Assembly (NCBI GenBank): GCA_030427405.1
Contig: JAUHXK010000012.1
Span: 1 to 64,000, forward strand
Length of the DNA stretch: 64,000 nucleotides
Direction of reading: 5' to 3'
DNA from: Alphaproteobacteria bacterium
GTDB taxonomy: Bacteria > Pseudomonadota > Alphaproteobacteria > Rhodobacterales > Rhodobacteraceae
Numbering within the stretch: position 1 is the stretch's first letter; each line of letters starts with the position of its first letter. The notes under the pieces were generated by a model that worked only from the letters and a program-made list of their open reading frames with translations, ran no database searches and was not told the origin of the DNA. Of this stretch, positions 32,850 through 43,048 are shown piece by piece. Position numbers and translations under genes: made by a program.

Positions 32850-33983
32850 ATGGGGGCGATAGTGCGTATTTGTTTCGATCAGGGTCCGGCGGGACCGGGG
32901 ACGTCTTTTGAGACACCGGTCGAGGTGATCCAGGCGCAGAGCGCGGAACAGGTGCCGCAAGCGTTGGCCGCGCTGGACGAGGCACGCGCGGCGGGCGGCT
33001 GGCTGGCAGGGTATGCCAGTTACGAGCTGGGGTTTCTGCTTGAACCCCGCCTGATGCGGCTGCTGCCTGATGACCGCCGCCTGCCTCTGTTGTGTTTCGG
33101 CATTTACGACCGCCCGGTTCAGCGCAGCTTGGCCAAGGCACCGGGGCGGGTGCTGGGATTTCGCCCCAGATGGGATGCCGGGCGATACGCCACCGCGTTT
33201 CAGTCTGTGCATGATGCGATTGGCGCAGGCGACATATATCAGGCCAACCTGACCTTCCCCATCGATCTGACCGTCGAGGGCGGGTCCGAAGGGGTATACG
33301 CGGCGCTTGCCGCAAACCAGGCCGTAGGCCACGGCGTATTGGTTCAGCAAGATGGTTTTCCAGACCTTGTCAGCCGGTCCCCGGAACTGTTTTTCCGAAC
33401 TGATGCGGACGGCACCATCGAAACACGCCCGATGAAAGGAACACAGCCGCGCAGCGAAGACCTGGCCGAAGACGCACGGCGCAGGGCGTTTTTGACCAAA
33501 GACGCAAAAAACCGTGCCGAAAACCTGATGATTGTGGACCTGTTGCGCAATGATATCAGCCGTGTGGCCCTGCCGGGATCGGTTCAGGTGCCCGAATTGT
33601 TCAAGGTCGAAACCTATTCGACGGTGCATCAGATGGTGTCCTTGGTCCGCGCCAGGCTGCATGTCGGGGTCGGTTTGTCCGACATTCTGACGGCCTTGTT
33701 TCCTTGCGGGTCCATTACTGGGGCGCCAAAGATTCGCGCCATGGAAATCCTCTCGGCGCTGGAACCCTGGCCGCGCGATATTTACTGTGGCACGATCGGG
33801 TGGGCCGCTCCGGATGGGTCCAGCGAATTCAACGTCGCCATTCGCACCCTTATGGTCGATGGCGCGGATGCGACCCTGAATGTGGGCGGCGGTGTGGTCT
33901 GGGACAGCACCGCCGCGTCAGAATACGAGGAGGCGCTATGGAAGGCGCGATTCAGCCGCCCGCAGACCCCGGCTTCCGATTGA
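32850..33983 (+). CDS. pabB: Aminodeoxychorismate synthase component I
   Basis: GDIYQANLTFPIDL, ETRPMKGTQPR, AENLMIVDLLRNDISRV, LFPCGSITGAPKIRAMEIL. Confidence 0.93.
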   Translation: MGAIVRICFDQGPAGPGTSFETPVEVIQAQSAEQVPQALAALDEARAAGGWLAGYASYELGFLLEPRLMRLLPDDRRLPLLCFGIYDRPVQRSLAKAPGRVLGFRPRWDAGRYATAFQSVHDAIGAGDIYQANLTFPIDLTVEGGSEGVYAALAANQAVGHGVLVQQDGFPDLVSRSPELFFRTDADGTIETRPMKGTQPRSEDLAEDARRRAFLTKDAKNRAENLMIVDLLRNDISRVALPGSVQVPELFKVETYSTVHQMVSLVRARLHVGVGLSDILTALFPCGSITGAPKIRAMEILSALEPWPRDIYCGTIGWAAPDGSSEFNVAIRTLMVDGADATLNVGGGVVWDSTAASEYEEALWKARFSRPQTPASD

Positions 33984-34594
33984 TCGAAACCCTTGGGTTC
34001 CGGCCGGGGCAGGGGGTCATCCGGCAGGACCGGCACCTGGCGCGCATGGCGCGCTCGGCCGAGGTTTTGGGCCTTTCATTTGATCGCGCGGGCCTGTCTG
34101 CCGACCTGGGACAGATCGCGGAAAAGGCCGGAAACGCGGCCTTGCGCATCCGGGTGACCCTAGATGTTGCCGGGAATACCGAGGTGACAACTGGCCCCTT
34201 GGCTGACAACCCGCCGTTCTGGCGGCTTGCCGTCTCGGAAACGGTGCTGAACGCCACTGACATATGGTTGCGGCACAAGACCACGCAGCGTCAGGCCTAT
34301 GAAACCGCGCGCAGGTCGATGCCCGCGGGGGTGGATGAACTGCTGTTTCTAAACGACCGAGGTGAGCTGTGCGAAGGGACGATCACCAACCTGTTCCTGG
34401 AAACCAAAGGCGGCCAGCGGCTTACACCTGCGGAATCTTCCGGCTTGCTGCCGGGCATTCTGCGCGAGGAAATGTTAGCCACCGGGCAGGTCTCCGAGGC
34501 GGTCCTGACCTTGGAAGACCTGCATCAGGCGCCAAGGCTTTGGGTCGGAAACTCCCTTAGGGGGATGATCCGGGCAGAGCTGGCAACACCGTGA
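33938..34594 (+). CDS. pabC: Class IV aminotransferase / aminodeoxychorismate lyase-like
   Basis: HLARMARSAEVLGLSF, DELLFLNDRGELCEGTITNLFLE; overlaps pabB. Confidence 0.85.
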   Translation: MEGAIQPPADPGFRLIETLGFRPGQGVIRQDRHLARMARSAEVLGLSFDRAGLSADLGQIAEKAGNAALRIRVTLDVAGNTEVTTGPLADNPPFWRLAVSETVLNATDIWLRHKTTQRQAYETARRSMPAGVDELLFLNDRGELCEGTITNLFLETKGGQRLTPAESSGLLPGILREEMLATGQVSEAVLTLEDLHQAPRLWVGNSLRGMIRAELATP

Positions 34595-35262
34595 GCAGGA
34601 CCGGGAACCTGGCGGAACCCACCGCCCCCAGATTGCGGCTGTGGTGCGAGTTCGGCGCCTTCTTCGTTTTGGCGCCCTTGCTGATCGCAGTGCTTTTTCC
34701 AGCAAGCTGGATGTTCCCCGCGCTTTTTACCTTTACCGGTATCGGAATTGTCCTGCTGCACCGCACGCCCGGGTTTTCCTGGGCCGAGCTTCGGTACGGC
34801 TGGAACAACTGGTCATGGGGTGAGCTTGCAGTTTTTGCCGGGGCGATGGTGGCGTTATGCACGGGCCTTGTGCTGCTGACCCGCCCGGATGCCGCGTTTT
34901 TCCTGTTGTTGAACCGGCCCGAGTTTCTGGCGGTGATCTGGGTTGCATACCCTCTTGTTTCCGCCCTGCCGCAAGAGTTATTGTTCCGCCCGCTTTTCTA
35001 CCGCCGCTACCACGCGATTTTGCCGGACGGGCTGGCACTGCCGCTCATGAACGCGACGCTTTTTGCCTTTGCCCACCTCATGTACTGGAGCTGGATCGTA
35101 GCCGCGATGACATTTGCGGGCGGGCTGTTGTTTTCCTGGGGCTACCGCGCCAGAGGTTCGTTTTTTCTTGCTGTCCTGTTGCATGCGATTGCCGGCAACA
35201 TCATCTTTGCCGCCGGGTTGGGCGTGTATTTCTATTCCGGCAATGTCCAACGCCCTTTCTAG
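34591..35262 (+). CDS. CPBP family intramembrane metalloprotease-like
   Basis: LVSALPQELLFRPLFYRRY ... LMNATLFAFAHLMYWSWIVAAMTFAGGLLFSW. Confidence 0.85.
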   Translation: MSRTGNLAEPTAPRLRLWCEFGAFFVLAPLLIAVLFPASWMFPALFTFTGIGIVLLHRTPGFSWAELRYGWNNWSWGELAVFAGAMVALCTGLVLLTRPDAAFFLLLNRPEFLAVIWVAYPLVSALPQELLFRPLFYRRYHAILPDGLALPLMNATLFAFAHLMYWSWIVAAMTFAGGLLFSWGYRARGSFFLAVLLHAIAGNIIFAAGLGVYFYSGNVQRPF

Positions 35263-35535
35263 CACCCTGAAGGCTGACCTTCGCCGTCGCGCGGGCCATG
35301 AAAAGCGCGACCACATTGCGCCTGTCGTACCAGCCGAACACCACCTTTCGAATAGGCCAGGTCTGCCCGGTTGGGGTTGCCCGTTCAGGATCAGCGGTCC
35401 GAAAACAGACCCCAAAATACGAATTTTCCTGCCTTTTGGCTGCCAAGCAGCATCAGCGACCGTGCAACCCTTGACTTCCCTCGCCTATCGCGGTGTATCG
35501 GCGCGACCAATTCAGCGCCCGAAGGGATATGATCC

Positions 35536-37311
35536 ATGCACGCTTACCGCAGCCACACCTGCGCCGATCTGACTGCCGCTAATGTCGGCGATACCGTCCG
35601 CCTGTCGGGATGGGTGCATCGGGTCCGGGATCACGGCGGCGTTCTGTTCATTGATTTGCGCGACCATTTCGGTGTCACGCAGGTTCTGTGCGACGGCGAC
35701 AGCGCCGCCTTTGCGGCACTTGAAAACGTGCGGTCGGAATGGTGCATTCGCATCGACGGCACGGTCAAGGCCCGTGACCCCGAGCTGGTCAACCCCAAGC
35801 TGCCGACCGGCGAAATCGAAGTTTATGTGCGCGACCTGGAAGTCCTGGGTGCGGCGGATGAATTGCCCCTGATGGTGTTCGGCGACCAGGAATACCCCGA
35901 GGAAACACGCCTGCGTTACCGTTTTCTGGACCTGCGCCGCGAGGTGATGCAGCGAAACATGACCCTGCGCTCGGACGTCGTGGCCTCGATGCGCCGCCGG
36001 ATGTGGGACCAGGGGTTTCGCGAATATCAGACGCCGATCATCACCGCGTCCAGCCCCGAAGGCGCGCGCGACTTTCTGGTGCCGTCGCGTCTGCATCCGG
36101 GCAAGTTTTACGCATTGCCGCAGGCACCGCAGCAATTCAAACAGCTGATCATGGTGTCGGGCTTTGACAAGTATTTCCAGATTGCGCCGTGTTTCCGCGA
36201 TGAAGACCCGCGCGCCGACCGTTCGCCCACCGATTTCTATCAGCTTGATCTCGAGATGTCGTTTGTCGAGCAGCAGGACGTGTTCGACACGATCCAGCCC
36301 GTTCTGACCGGCGTGTTCGAAGAATTCGGCGGCGGTCGCAAGGTCGATCAGGACTGGCCGCAAATATCCTACAAGGACGCGGCGCTGTGGTACGGTACCG
36401 ACAAGCCCGACTTGCGCAACCCGATCAAGATGCAGGTGGTCTCGGACCATTTCCGCGGGTCTGGATTTGCGATCTTCGCCAAGTTGTTGGAGCAGGAGGG
36501 CACAGAGATCCGCGCCATCCCGGCGCCCAAAGGTGGCAGCCGCAAATTCTGTGACCGCATGAACGCTTTCGCCCAGAAAGAAGGCCTGCCCGGCATGGGC
36601 TATATCTTCTGGCGCGATCAGGGCGAAGGGATGGAGGCCGCAGGTCCGCTGGCCAAGAACATCGGCCCCGAGCGGACCGAGGCGATCCGTCAACAGCTGG
36701 GTCTGGGCGTTGGTGATGCCGCGTTCTTCCTGGGTGGCAAGCCGAAAGCCTTTGAAAAGGTCGCGGGCAAGGCACGTGATGTGATCGGGGAAGAGCTTGG
36801 CCTGACCGAAAAAGACCGTTTCGCCTTTGCCTGGATCGTGGATTTCCCGATCTATGAGCAGGACGAGGAAACCGGCGCGATTGATTTTGAGCATAATCCG
36901 TTTTCGATGCCCCAAGGCGGTATGGAAGCGCTGAACGGCAATCCGCTGGACGTGCGCGGCTATCAGTATGATCTGGCGTGCAACGGGTACGAACTGGTCT
37001 CGGGTGCGATCCGGAACCACAAGCCCGAGATCATGCTAAAGGCGTTCGAACTGGCCGGGTACGGCGCGGAGGAGGTCAAATCCCGATTTGGCGCCCTGTT
37101 CAACGCATTCCACTATGGGGCGCCGCCACATGGCGGATGTGCTGCTGGGATCGACCGGATCGTGATGTTGCTGGCCGACGAGGCGAATATTCGCGAGGTC
37201 ATGATGTTCCCGATGAACCAGCGTGCCGAAGACCTGATGATGCAGGCGCCTTCTGAACCGACATCGGACCAGTTGATGGAACTTGGGCTGCGCGTCATCC
37301 CGCAGGACTGA
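35536..37311 (+). CDS. aspS: Aspartyl-tRNA synthetase
   Basis: [51 protein letters not shown]. Confidence 0.98.
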   Translation: MHAYRSHTCADLTAANVGDTVRLSGWVHRVRDHGGVLFIDLRDHFGVTQVLCDGDSAAFAALENVRSEWCIRIDGTVKARDPELVNPKLPTGEIEVYVRDLEVLGAADELPLMVFGDQEYPEETRLRYRFLDLRREVMQRNMTLRSDVVASMRRRMWDQGFREYQTPIITASSPEGARDFLVPSRLHPGKFYALPQAPQQFKQLIMVSGFDKYFQIAPCFRDEDPRADRSPTDFYQLDLEMSFVEQQDVFDTIQPVLTGVFEEFGGGRKVDQDWPQISYKDAALWYGTDKPDLRNPIKMQVVSDHFRGSGFAIFAKLLEQEGTEIRAIPAPKGGSRKFCDRMNAFAQKEGLPGMGYIFWRDQGEGMEAAGPLAKNIGPERTEAIRQQLGLGVGDAAFFLGGKPKAFEKVAGKARDVIGEELGLTEKDRFAFAWIVDFPIYEQDEETGAIDFEHNPFSMPQGGMEALNGNPLDVRGYQYDLACNGYELVSGAIRNHKPEIMLKAFELAGYGAEEVKSRFGALFNAFHYGAPPHGGCAAGIDRIVMLLADEANIREVMMFPMNQRAEDLMMQAPSEPTSDQLMELGLRVIPQD

Positions 37312-37329
37312 AAACCCGGCATTTGGGTT

Positions 37330-37357
37330 CGCCCGCCTTGTGCGGGCGGGGCCCGTT
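37330..37357 (+). terminator. Probable aspS terminator
   Basis: cgcccgcc-ttgt-gcgggcggggcccgtttt. Confidence 0.6.
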
Positions 37358-37384
37358 TTCAGCAGAGGCTCTTGTGACCGAGGG

Positions 37385-37504
37385 TCATTCCGCCAAGCCG
37401 TCAAATCCCAGACGGTTGTCCCGGATTGCCCTGGCGGTCCGCCGGGTTCGGCGGTAGCACCAGGCAAACAAAAGGCCGGCGGTTACGAAATAGGCTGTCG
37501 TCAT
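37385..37504 (-). CDS. Predicted membrane microprotein, 39 aa (absent from ORF track)
   Basis: MTTAYFVTAGLLFAWCYRRTRRTARAIRDNRLGFDGLAE*; start lies 1 nt past the stop of the response regulator; gagaggcg SD. Confidence 0.6.
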   Translation of the reverse strand: MTTAYFVTAGLLFAWCYRRTRRTARAIRDNRLGFDGLAE

Positions 37505-37505
37505 C

Positions 37506-38255
37506 TCAGATCGCCTCTCGCTGTTCCAGACGGTTCTGTACTAGTCCGGCGACCCGCGCCGCCTGCGCGGTTACCGGCGTGCCGTCGAAACGTGTCGCGG
37601 CCAGTTTCCGTGCGGCATCTGCAAGCACCGTATCCTGGGCACAAACCGCCACGCCGCTGAGAAACCGTGCTGCATAGTCCAGCGTTGTCTGGTCGGTCGG
37701 ACCTGACAGAACATCGGCGATATGCGCCATGTCATCCTGATAGGCCAATGGATCCGGGCGAATGACCTCGTCCCGGATGGCGTGCAAACCGCTGGGGCGA
37801 CGATCCTCGGGCAGCAGTTCCAAAATGGATTTCTGGAAAAATGCAAGCGACGTCAAAGGCTTGGAAAGGAATCCGTCCGCACCCGCGCGCATTGCGGCGG
37901 CTTTGGTGTCTTCGTCGCCGGACATGCCCACAATGGCGCTGATCCGTGGGGTTGCCTGGCTGAGTTCGTCAATCAGGTCTGCACCGGATCCATCGGGCAG
38001 CCCCATATCCACGATGATGACGGTCGGGCGATAGATCTGCAGATGACGGCGTGCCGATTTCAGGCAGTCGGCCCGGCGGATGCGCGCGCCGCTGTGCAAG
38101 CACATCAGGCGCATGGCATCGCAGACATACCGGCTGTCTTCGACCACGAGGATGGTTTGCCCCAGCAGCGGCCGCATCGCGTTGGGCGGTGGGGTCGGGG
38201 CGGTGAATGGGTCCGAATCGTCCATTGCGAAACTCCTTTTCAGCAGATGCTTCAC
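37506..38255 (-). CDS. Response regulator receiver protein
   Basis: TILVVEDSRYVCDAMRLMCLHSGARIRRAD...VIIVDMGLPDGSGADLI...GADGFLSKPL. Confidence 0.9.
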   Translation of the reverse strand: MKHLLKRSFAMDDSDPFTAPTPPPNAMRPLLGQTILVVEDSRYVCDAMRLMCLHSGARIRRADCLKSARRHLQIYRPTVIIVDMGLPDGSGADLIDELSQATPRISAIVGMSGDEDTKAAAMRAGADGFLSKPLTSLAFFQKSILELLPEDRRPSGLHAIRDEVIRPDPLAYQDDMAHIADVLSGPTDQTTLDYAARFLSGVAVCAQDTVLADAARKLAATRFDGTPVTAQAARVAGLVQNRLEQREAI

Positions 38256-38360
38256 GCTAGGAACTTCTGGCTAACACGGGGTTAACAGGCGAATTCGCGC
38301 ACTTGCCCTTTGCCAGCGCAACCACCATAACCGCTGCAACGCAGAGCTGAGGAGGTTGCC

Positions 38361-38765
38361 ATGATTGGCCGTTTGAACCATGTCGCCATTGCCGTTCCCG
38401 ATCTCAAGGCGGCCTCGGACCAGTACCGGACCGCGCTGGGCGCCAAGGTCGGCGCGCCGCAGGACGAGCCCGATCATGGCGTGACCGTCGTCTTCATCGA
38501 ACTGCCGAACACCAAGATCGAACTGCTTTACCCGCTGGGGGATGACAGCCCGATCAACGGTTTCCTGGAAAAGAACCCGGCTGGCGGCATTCACCATGTT
38601 TGCTATGAGGTCGAAGACATCATCGCCGCGCGCGATCACCTGAAATCGAACGGTGCCCGCGTTCTTGGATCGGGCGAGCCGAAAATCGGGGCGCATGGCA
38701 AGCCGGTGCTTTTCCTGCATCCCAAGGATTTCAACGGGTGCCTGGTCGAGTTGGAGCAGGTATGA
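38361..38765 (+). CDS. mce: Methylmalonyl-CoA epimerase
   Basis: MIGRLNHVAIAVPDLKAASDQYRTALGA..., NPAGGIHHVCYEVEDI, HPKDFNGCLVELEQV. Confidence 0.95.
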   Translation: MIGRLNHVAIAVPDLKAASDQYRTALGAKVGAPQDEPDHGVTVVFIELPNTKIELLYPLGDDSPINGFLEKNPAGGIHHVCYEVEDIIAARDHLKSNGARVLGSGEPKIGAHGKPVLFLHPKDFNGCLVELEQV

Positions 38766-38787
38766 ACGTCCGGCAGGAGGGTCTGAA

Positions 38788-39063
38788 ATGACAATCACCG
38801 CCGCAGCCGTTCTGTTTGCCGTTATCTGGTTTCTGACCCTGCTTGTGATTCTTCCGATACGAATCCGTACCCAGGGCGATGTCGGCGAAATCGTTCCGGG
38901 CACCCATGCAGGGGCACCGGAAGAACATCACCTCAGAAAGAAATTGTGGATCACGACCGCAGTCTCGGTCGTTCTTTGGGCGATAATCGCGGGGATCATC
39001 CTGTCCGGGGTCATTTCCGTTCGCGATTTCGATTGGCTCAACCAATTGGAGCCACGGCAATAA
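38788..39063 (+). CDS. DUF1467 family membrane protein
   Basis: FAVIWFLTLLVILPIRIRTQGDVGEIVPGTHAGAPEEHHLRKKLWITT. Confidence 0.85.
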   Translation: MTITAAAVLFAVIWFLTLLVILPIRIRTQGDVGEIVPGTHAGAPEEHHLRKKLWITTAVSVVLWAIIAGIILSGVISVRDFDWLNQLEPRQ

Positions 39064-39066
39064 CTG

Positions 39067-39765
39067 TCAGGGCCTGTTCCCTGACAGGCCATGAAAGATA
39101 TGGGTGAAAGTGGCGGCGCCAATAATCGGGATCACCAGGTTTACCAAAGGCACGGACAGAGGAATTGCCATCAGCGTGCCTGCAAGCCAGATCGTTGCTG
39201 CATGCTTTGAACGCAGCTTTTGCGCCCCCTCGCGCCCCAGTCTCCGCATCGCGGCGAGGGTGAAATATTCGCGTCCCAGCAGGAACCCGTTCATGCCCCA
39301 GAATATGAACAACGCAAGCGGGGCAAAGACCACGTACAGCACCAAGGCCAGCACATTGGCCGCGATCAGAACGCCGAGAAAGCTCAGTGTGTCGCGGGCC
39401 GCTTCGGAAAACGGCAGGCCGGGAACCTGTGGCAGGGTCGGGTAATGTTTGTCCTCAACGGCCTGGGCGACCTCGTCCAGAAACATTGATGTGATGGCCG
39501 AGGCCACCGGGATCATCAGGAAAACGGGCAAAACCAGGACCAGGACGATGCCTGAGTAGCCCAGGATGTCATTGAGCCAAGGCACCGCGCCGAAGAACGG
39601 AACCGAGATTTCCTGACCCGAGGCCCTGTTGATCAGCCAGATCGCGCCTGCACAGGCCCCGATCAAAAGCAGGATCGTCAACCCGACACCCCGAAGCAGG
39701 ACCGAGCGGAACCGTGGGTCACCGATTTGCCCAAGCGCCTGGAAAAAGGACTGAATGATAATCAT
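39067..39765 (-). CDS. EI24 / CysZ-like membrane protein
   Basis: Multi-TM, MFLDEVAQAVEDKHYPTLP..., NGFLLGREYFTLAAMRRLG. Confidence 0.85.
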   Translation of the reverse strand: MIIIQSFFQALGQIGDPRFRSVLLRGVGLTILLLIGACAGAIWLINRASGQEISVPFFGAVPWLNDILGYSGIVLVLVLPVFLMIPVASAITSMFLDEVAQAVEDKHYPTLPQVPGLPFSEAARDTLSFLGVLIAANVLALVLYVVFAPLALFIFWGMNGFLLGREYFTLAAMRRLGREGAQKLRSKHAATIWLAGTLMAIPLSVPLVNLVIPIIGAATFTHIFHGLSGNRP

Positions 39766-40340
39766 TCGGATACCCACTGTGTCAGGGCGTCAATATCAGG
39801 GCGGGGGCGTTCAGGTGGTTGTGCCCCTTCGGTTGCAATATGGATCAGCCCAGCGACGCGTTCGGTGTCGCCCAACCCCAACGCTTGTTGGCAGAAGGCC
39901 CGATCATGGGTTTGCCAGCCGCTCAGCCAGTTCGCGCCCCATCCGGCGGCCAGGGCTGCGTTCAACAGCGCCAGGCAAACCGCCCCTGCGGAATAGGTCT
40001 GTTCGATTGCCGGAACCTTGTCCGACGGTTTTTGTATTTCGATCACCGCAACCGCCAAATGGCCCATGTCGAACTGGCTGCAGGCCTTGGCAATTTCCTC
40101 TGGCGACTTGCCAAGAGCAATCCCGCGGTCCCGTGTCAGCGCCGACAAGCGTGGCATCGCCCCTTTTTCCAGAACGATGAACCGCCAGGGTTCAAGCTTG
40201 CCATGATCCGGGCTGCGGGCCGCGGCGGTCAACAATGGCAACAATTCATCTCGGGACGGCGCCGGGGCAACCAGCGTCTTGGCGGGACGAGACCGGCGGG
40301 ACAGCAGAAAATCCAGGGCGGCCGGGTTTTTCAGGGACAT
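39762..40340 (-). CDS. Nitroreductase family protein (YdjA-like)
   Basis: LLSRRSRPAKTLVAPAPSRDELLPLLTAAARSPDHGKLEPWRFIVLE. Confidence 0.93.
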   Translation of the reverse strand: MSLKNPAALDFLLSRRSRPAKTLVAPAPSRDELLPLLTAAARSPDHGKLEPWRFIVLEKGAMPRLSALTRDRGIALGKSPEEIAKACSQFDMGHLAVAVIEIQKPSDKVPAIEQTYSAGAVCLALLNAALAAGWGANWLSGWQTHDRAFCQQALGLGDTERVAGLIHIATEGAQPPERPRPDIDALTQWVSE

Positions 40341-40475
40341 ATGTTAACTTTCTTTACATGGGCCTCTTGTATCTCGGTCAGAAGGCCATGTGTTTCAAGG
40401 GCTAAATCGGAAACTGTTGGCGCTGCCCGGCGTTGCAATATTATGTTCGTCATCGCCGCCAATTCCGGAGGGGTC

Positions 40476-40751
40476 ATGGCCAAACCAAAACTGCGTGATT
40501 TGCCCGACCTGACCGCGCTCGCCCGGCCTGGAACGGAGATCGACGTTCGGGTAACGCCGGGGGCGGCACGGGACCGGATAGAAACCTCGGACGAGGCGAT
40601 TCGCATCTATGTCACCACCGCGCCAGAAGCTGGCAAGGCGAACAAGGCCGTGCGTGCCCTGCTTGCACTGGCCATGGGGGTGTCTGCGTCATCACTTGTT
40701 CTGAAACAGGGGCAAAGCGGACGCCAAAAGCGGTTTGTCTATGACCCCTGA
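40476..40751 (+). CDS. DUF167 (YggU) family protein
   Basis: DVRVTPGAARDRIE...VTTAPEAGKANKAVRALLALAMGVSASSLVLKQGQSGRQK. Confidence 0.9.
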   Translation: MAKPKLRDLPDLTALARPGTEIDVRVTPGAARDRIETSDEAIRIYVTTAPEAGKANKAVRALLALAMGVSASSLVLKQGQSGRQKRFVYDP

Positions 40752-40984
40752 GGTGTCTCACGAATCTGGTAAACACCTTCCGGCAGATCAAGCGCAGCAG
40801 CCAGATCGCGCACCTGTTCCGGCGAAAGGGTTATTTTCTGAACCTGCTCGGTTCTGGGGTCCAGCTGCTCGAGCGTTACGCATTCGGCAAAGCTGTTTAT
40901 GACGATATCCTCTTGCAAAGGCTTGGGGCCCTCGTCCACCAGAGTGATAACCGTCGAGTCGAATTCATGCTCAATCGTAAACAT
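40739..40984 (-). CDS. Conserved hypothetical protein, 81 aa
   Basis: MFTIEHEFDSTVITLVDEGPKPLQEDIVINSFAECVTLEQLD; convergent 13-bp overlap with DUF167 gene. Confidence 0.65.
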   Translation of the reverse strand: MFTIEHEFDSTVITLVDEGPKPLQEDIVINSFAECVTLEQLDPRTEQVQKITLSPEQVRDLAAALDLPEGVYQIRETPQGS

Positions 40985-41104
40985 AAGGGCACAGTGCCGG
41001 GCCGGTCTGTGCATTGCAACCCGCAGGTGAGCTTAGGGGTGTGGTCAGCGTGGACCTGCCGCGCTAAGCTGTTGGTCCGGCAGGGTATGTGGAAAGGTCA
41101 TCGA

Positions 41105-41815
41105 ATGCGTTGCTTCGTCTTGCTGCTGGCACCGCTTCTGACTGCCTGCGCTTTGGGCTCGGATAGCCAGCGGTTCGTACCCGCCGAGGAATGGTCGCCC
41201 GCAAACCCAAGTCTGCAGGATACCGCGCGCACGTTCCAAGAGGTCAGCCGCCGTGTCGTCGCGGCCGCCAGCGCCGAATGCCGCAGGCAAACCAACAGGC
41301 CGAACTGTACCTTTGGTATTCTGGTCGATTTGGACCGGAACGCCCCCACCAATGCATTTCAAACGCTTGATGATTCCGACCAGCCTTTCATCATTTTCAC
41401 GCAGTCCATGATCCTGGCTGCGGATAACGGCGACGAGATGGCCTTTGTCATGGGGCACGAAGCGGCGCATCACGTTCTTGGGCACATCGACCGTCAGGCA
41501 AAAAATGCCCGGGAAAGCGCCAGGATATTTGGTGATCTGGCCCGTGACACCGGAGCCAACGCAGAAGAGATCGAACAGGCCCAGCAACTGGGTGCCGAGG
41601 TCGGTGTCCAAACCTATGTCAGGGATTTTGAATTGGAGGCCGACCGGCTGGGCACGGTCATTACCTATCAAGCAGGGTATAACCCACTGGTCGGGATGGA
41701 GTTTTTCAAGCGTATCCCGGATCCCGGTGATCGGTTTCTTGCCTCGCACCCGCCAAATGCGCGGCGGGTGCAGGTGGTTTTGGAAACCGCAGCCAAACTG
41801 GGTTTGACGCAATGA
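41105..41815 (+). CDS. M48 family metalloprotease, lipoprotein
   Basis: Lipobox LLTAC; VMGHEAAHHVLGHIDRQ zinc site; FELEADRLGTVITYQAGY. Confidence 0.92.
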   Translation: MRCFVLLLAPLLTACALGSDSQRFVPAEEWSPANPSLQDTARTFQEVSRRVVAAASAECRRQTNRPNCTFGILVDLDRNAPTNAFQTLDDSDQPFIIFTQSMILAADNGDEMAFVMGHEAAHHVLGHIDRQAKNARESARIFGDLARDTGANAEEIEQAQQLGAEVGVQTYVRDFELEADRLGTVITYQAGYNPLVGMEFFKRIPDPGDRFLASHPPNARRVQVVLETAAKLGLTQ

Positions 41816-42180
41816 CCAAGATTGCGCGCCTTGGCGTGATCCTGACGGATAGGGGGTCAAAATACGCCGTTTCGGGGGCGCATGTGACCACGCGCGCGCA
41901 GGTGGATGCGGTGCTGAAGGACCTGAAAGCCGATAAGGCCTATGCCCGGGCGACACACAATACCTGGGCCGCGATCCTGCCTTCGGGCGCGCTCAAGGCC
42001 GATGACGGCGAAACGGGCGCGGGCCTTGTCATCCTGCGCATGATGCAGCGGGCTGAGGTCGAAAACCACCTGATCGTCGTGACCCGCTGGTATGGTGGCA
42101 AAAAGCTGGGCGGGGACCGTTTTCGCAGGGTGCAGGATGCGACGCGCGCCTACCTGGATGCGCTGGAAACCCAGGCTTGA
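41812..42180 (+). CDS. IMPACT/YigZ (UPF0029) family protein, short form
   Basis: ATHNTWAAILPSGALKADDGETGAGLVILRMMQRAEVENHLIVVTRWYGGKKLGGDRFR. Confidence 0.85.
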   Translation: MTKIARLGVILTDRGSKYAVSGAHVTTRAQVDAVLKDLKADKAYARATHNTWAAILPSGALKADDGETGAGLVILRMMQRAEVENHLIVVTRWYGGKKLGGDRFRRVQDATRAYLDALETQA

Positions 42181-42250
42181 CCTGAATCAAGGGCAGATCC
42201 TGCTTGTTGGGGTACCCCTTTCCCATGGCGCGAACAGGGAAGGGAACCTT

Positions 42251-42502
42251 ATGCCCACACGCGAGACATTAAAGCTTCACGCCGGTCTGGTTGACGACAT
42301 GGCGATGTCGCTTGGGGTTGATCTGGAAGAAGCGGCCATCGGCGGCCAGCTTACCATCGACGACCTAACTGACGCAGTTTTGCGCTGCACGGGGTGCGCA
42401 AACCCGGCGCATTGCCAGGCCTCGCTGCAAGACTCGAACGATACACGCCAAACACCGGAATACTGCAGAAACCGGACGCTGCTTCATAAACTGATCTCTT
42501 GA
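42251..42502 (+). CDS. DUF6455-like Cys-rich protein, paralog 1
   Basis: VLRCTGCANPAHCQASLQDSNDTRQTPEYCRNRTLL. Confidence 0.75.
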   Translation: MPTRETLKLHAGLVDDMAMSLGVDLEEAAIGGQLTIDDLTDAVLRCTGCANPAHCQASLQDSNDTRQTPEYCRNRTLLHKLIS

Positions 42503-42516
42503 CCGAAGGGCTTGCC

Positions 42517-42786
42517 ATGACACCGCTTGGACATTTGATGACCCATTTTCGATTGGTCCTGCAAATGGGTCAGGCGACCGGAACCGATCTGGTCAAGGCG
42601 CGGCATTCAGGTGATCTGAGCCATCGGGAATGGGCCGGCATGGTTCAATCCTGCAGGGGATGTGCCTGGGCAGAGGCATGCCCGCGCTGGCTGGAGCAGC
42701 ACAAGACCAGTGCAACCGCGCCCAGGAACTGTCCGAATCGCGCGCGATTCGCACGGATCAGGGACAAGCAATCACAGGTGAACTGA
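42517..42786 (+). CDS. DUF6455-like Cys-rich protein, paralog 2
   Basis: MVQSCRGCAWAEACPRWLEQHKTSATAPRNCPNRARF. Confidence 0.75.
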   Translation: MTPLGHLMTHFRLVLQMGQATGTDLVKARHSGDLSHREWAGMVQSCRGCAWAEACPRWLEQHKTSATAPRNCPNRARFARIRDKQSQVN

Positions 42787-43043
42787 TGCCTTCTACGTCT
42801 TTGGGTGATATCGAAAAGCACTTTTGGCTAACGCGGTCTGTCGCCCGATGCATGGGGCTCTCCCTGACCGAAGCGATGGCCGAAGGGCAGCTTTCTGCCA
42901 ATGAATATGCCGAGCTGGTCACCCGGTGCCGCGCGGCCGATTGCAGCGAAAAATGTGCCTTTTGGCTGGCGATGCAACAATCCCAGGCAACTGCGGCGCC
43001 CGAGTTTTGCGCCAACGCGGCGATTCTGAATAATCTGACGTAA
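42786..43043 (+). CDS. DUF6455-like Cys-rich protein, paralog 3
   Basis: LVTRCRAADCSEKCAFWLAMQQSQATAAPEFCANAAIL. Confidence 0.75.
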   Translation: MPSTSLGDIEKHFWLTRSVARCMGLSLTEAMAEGQLSANEYAELVTRCRAADCSEKCAFWLAMQQSQATAAPEFCANAAILNNLT

Positions 43044-43048
43044 CGCCG

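Noticed and set aside
35512-37020. 502-aa minus-strand ORF
   Set aside because: Antisense shadow of aspS.
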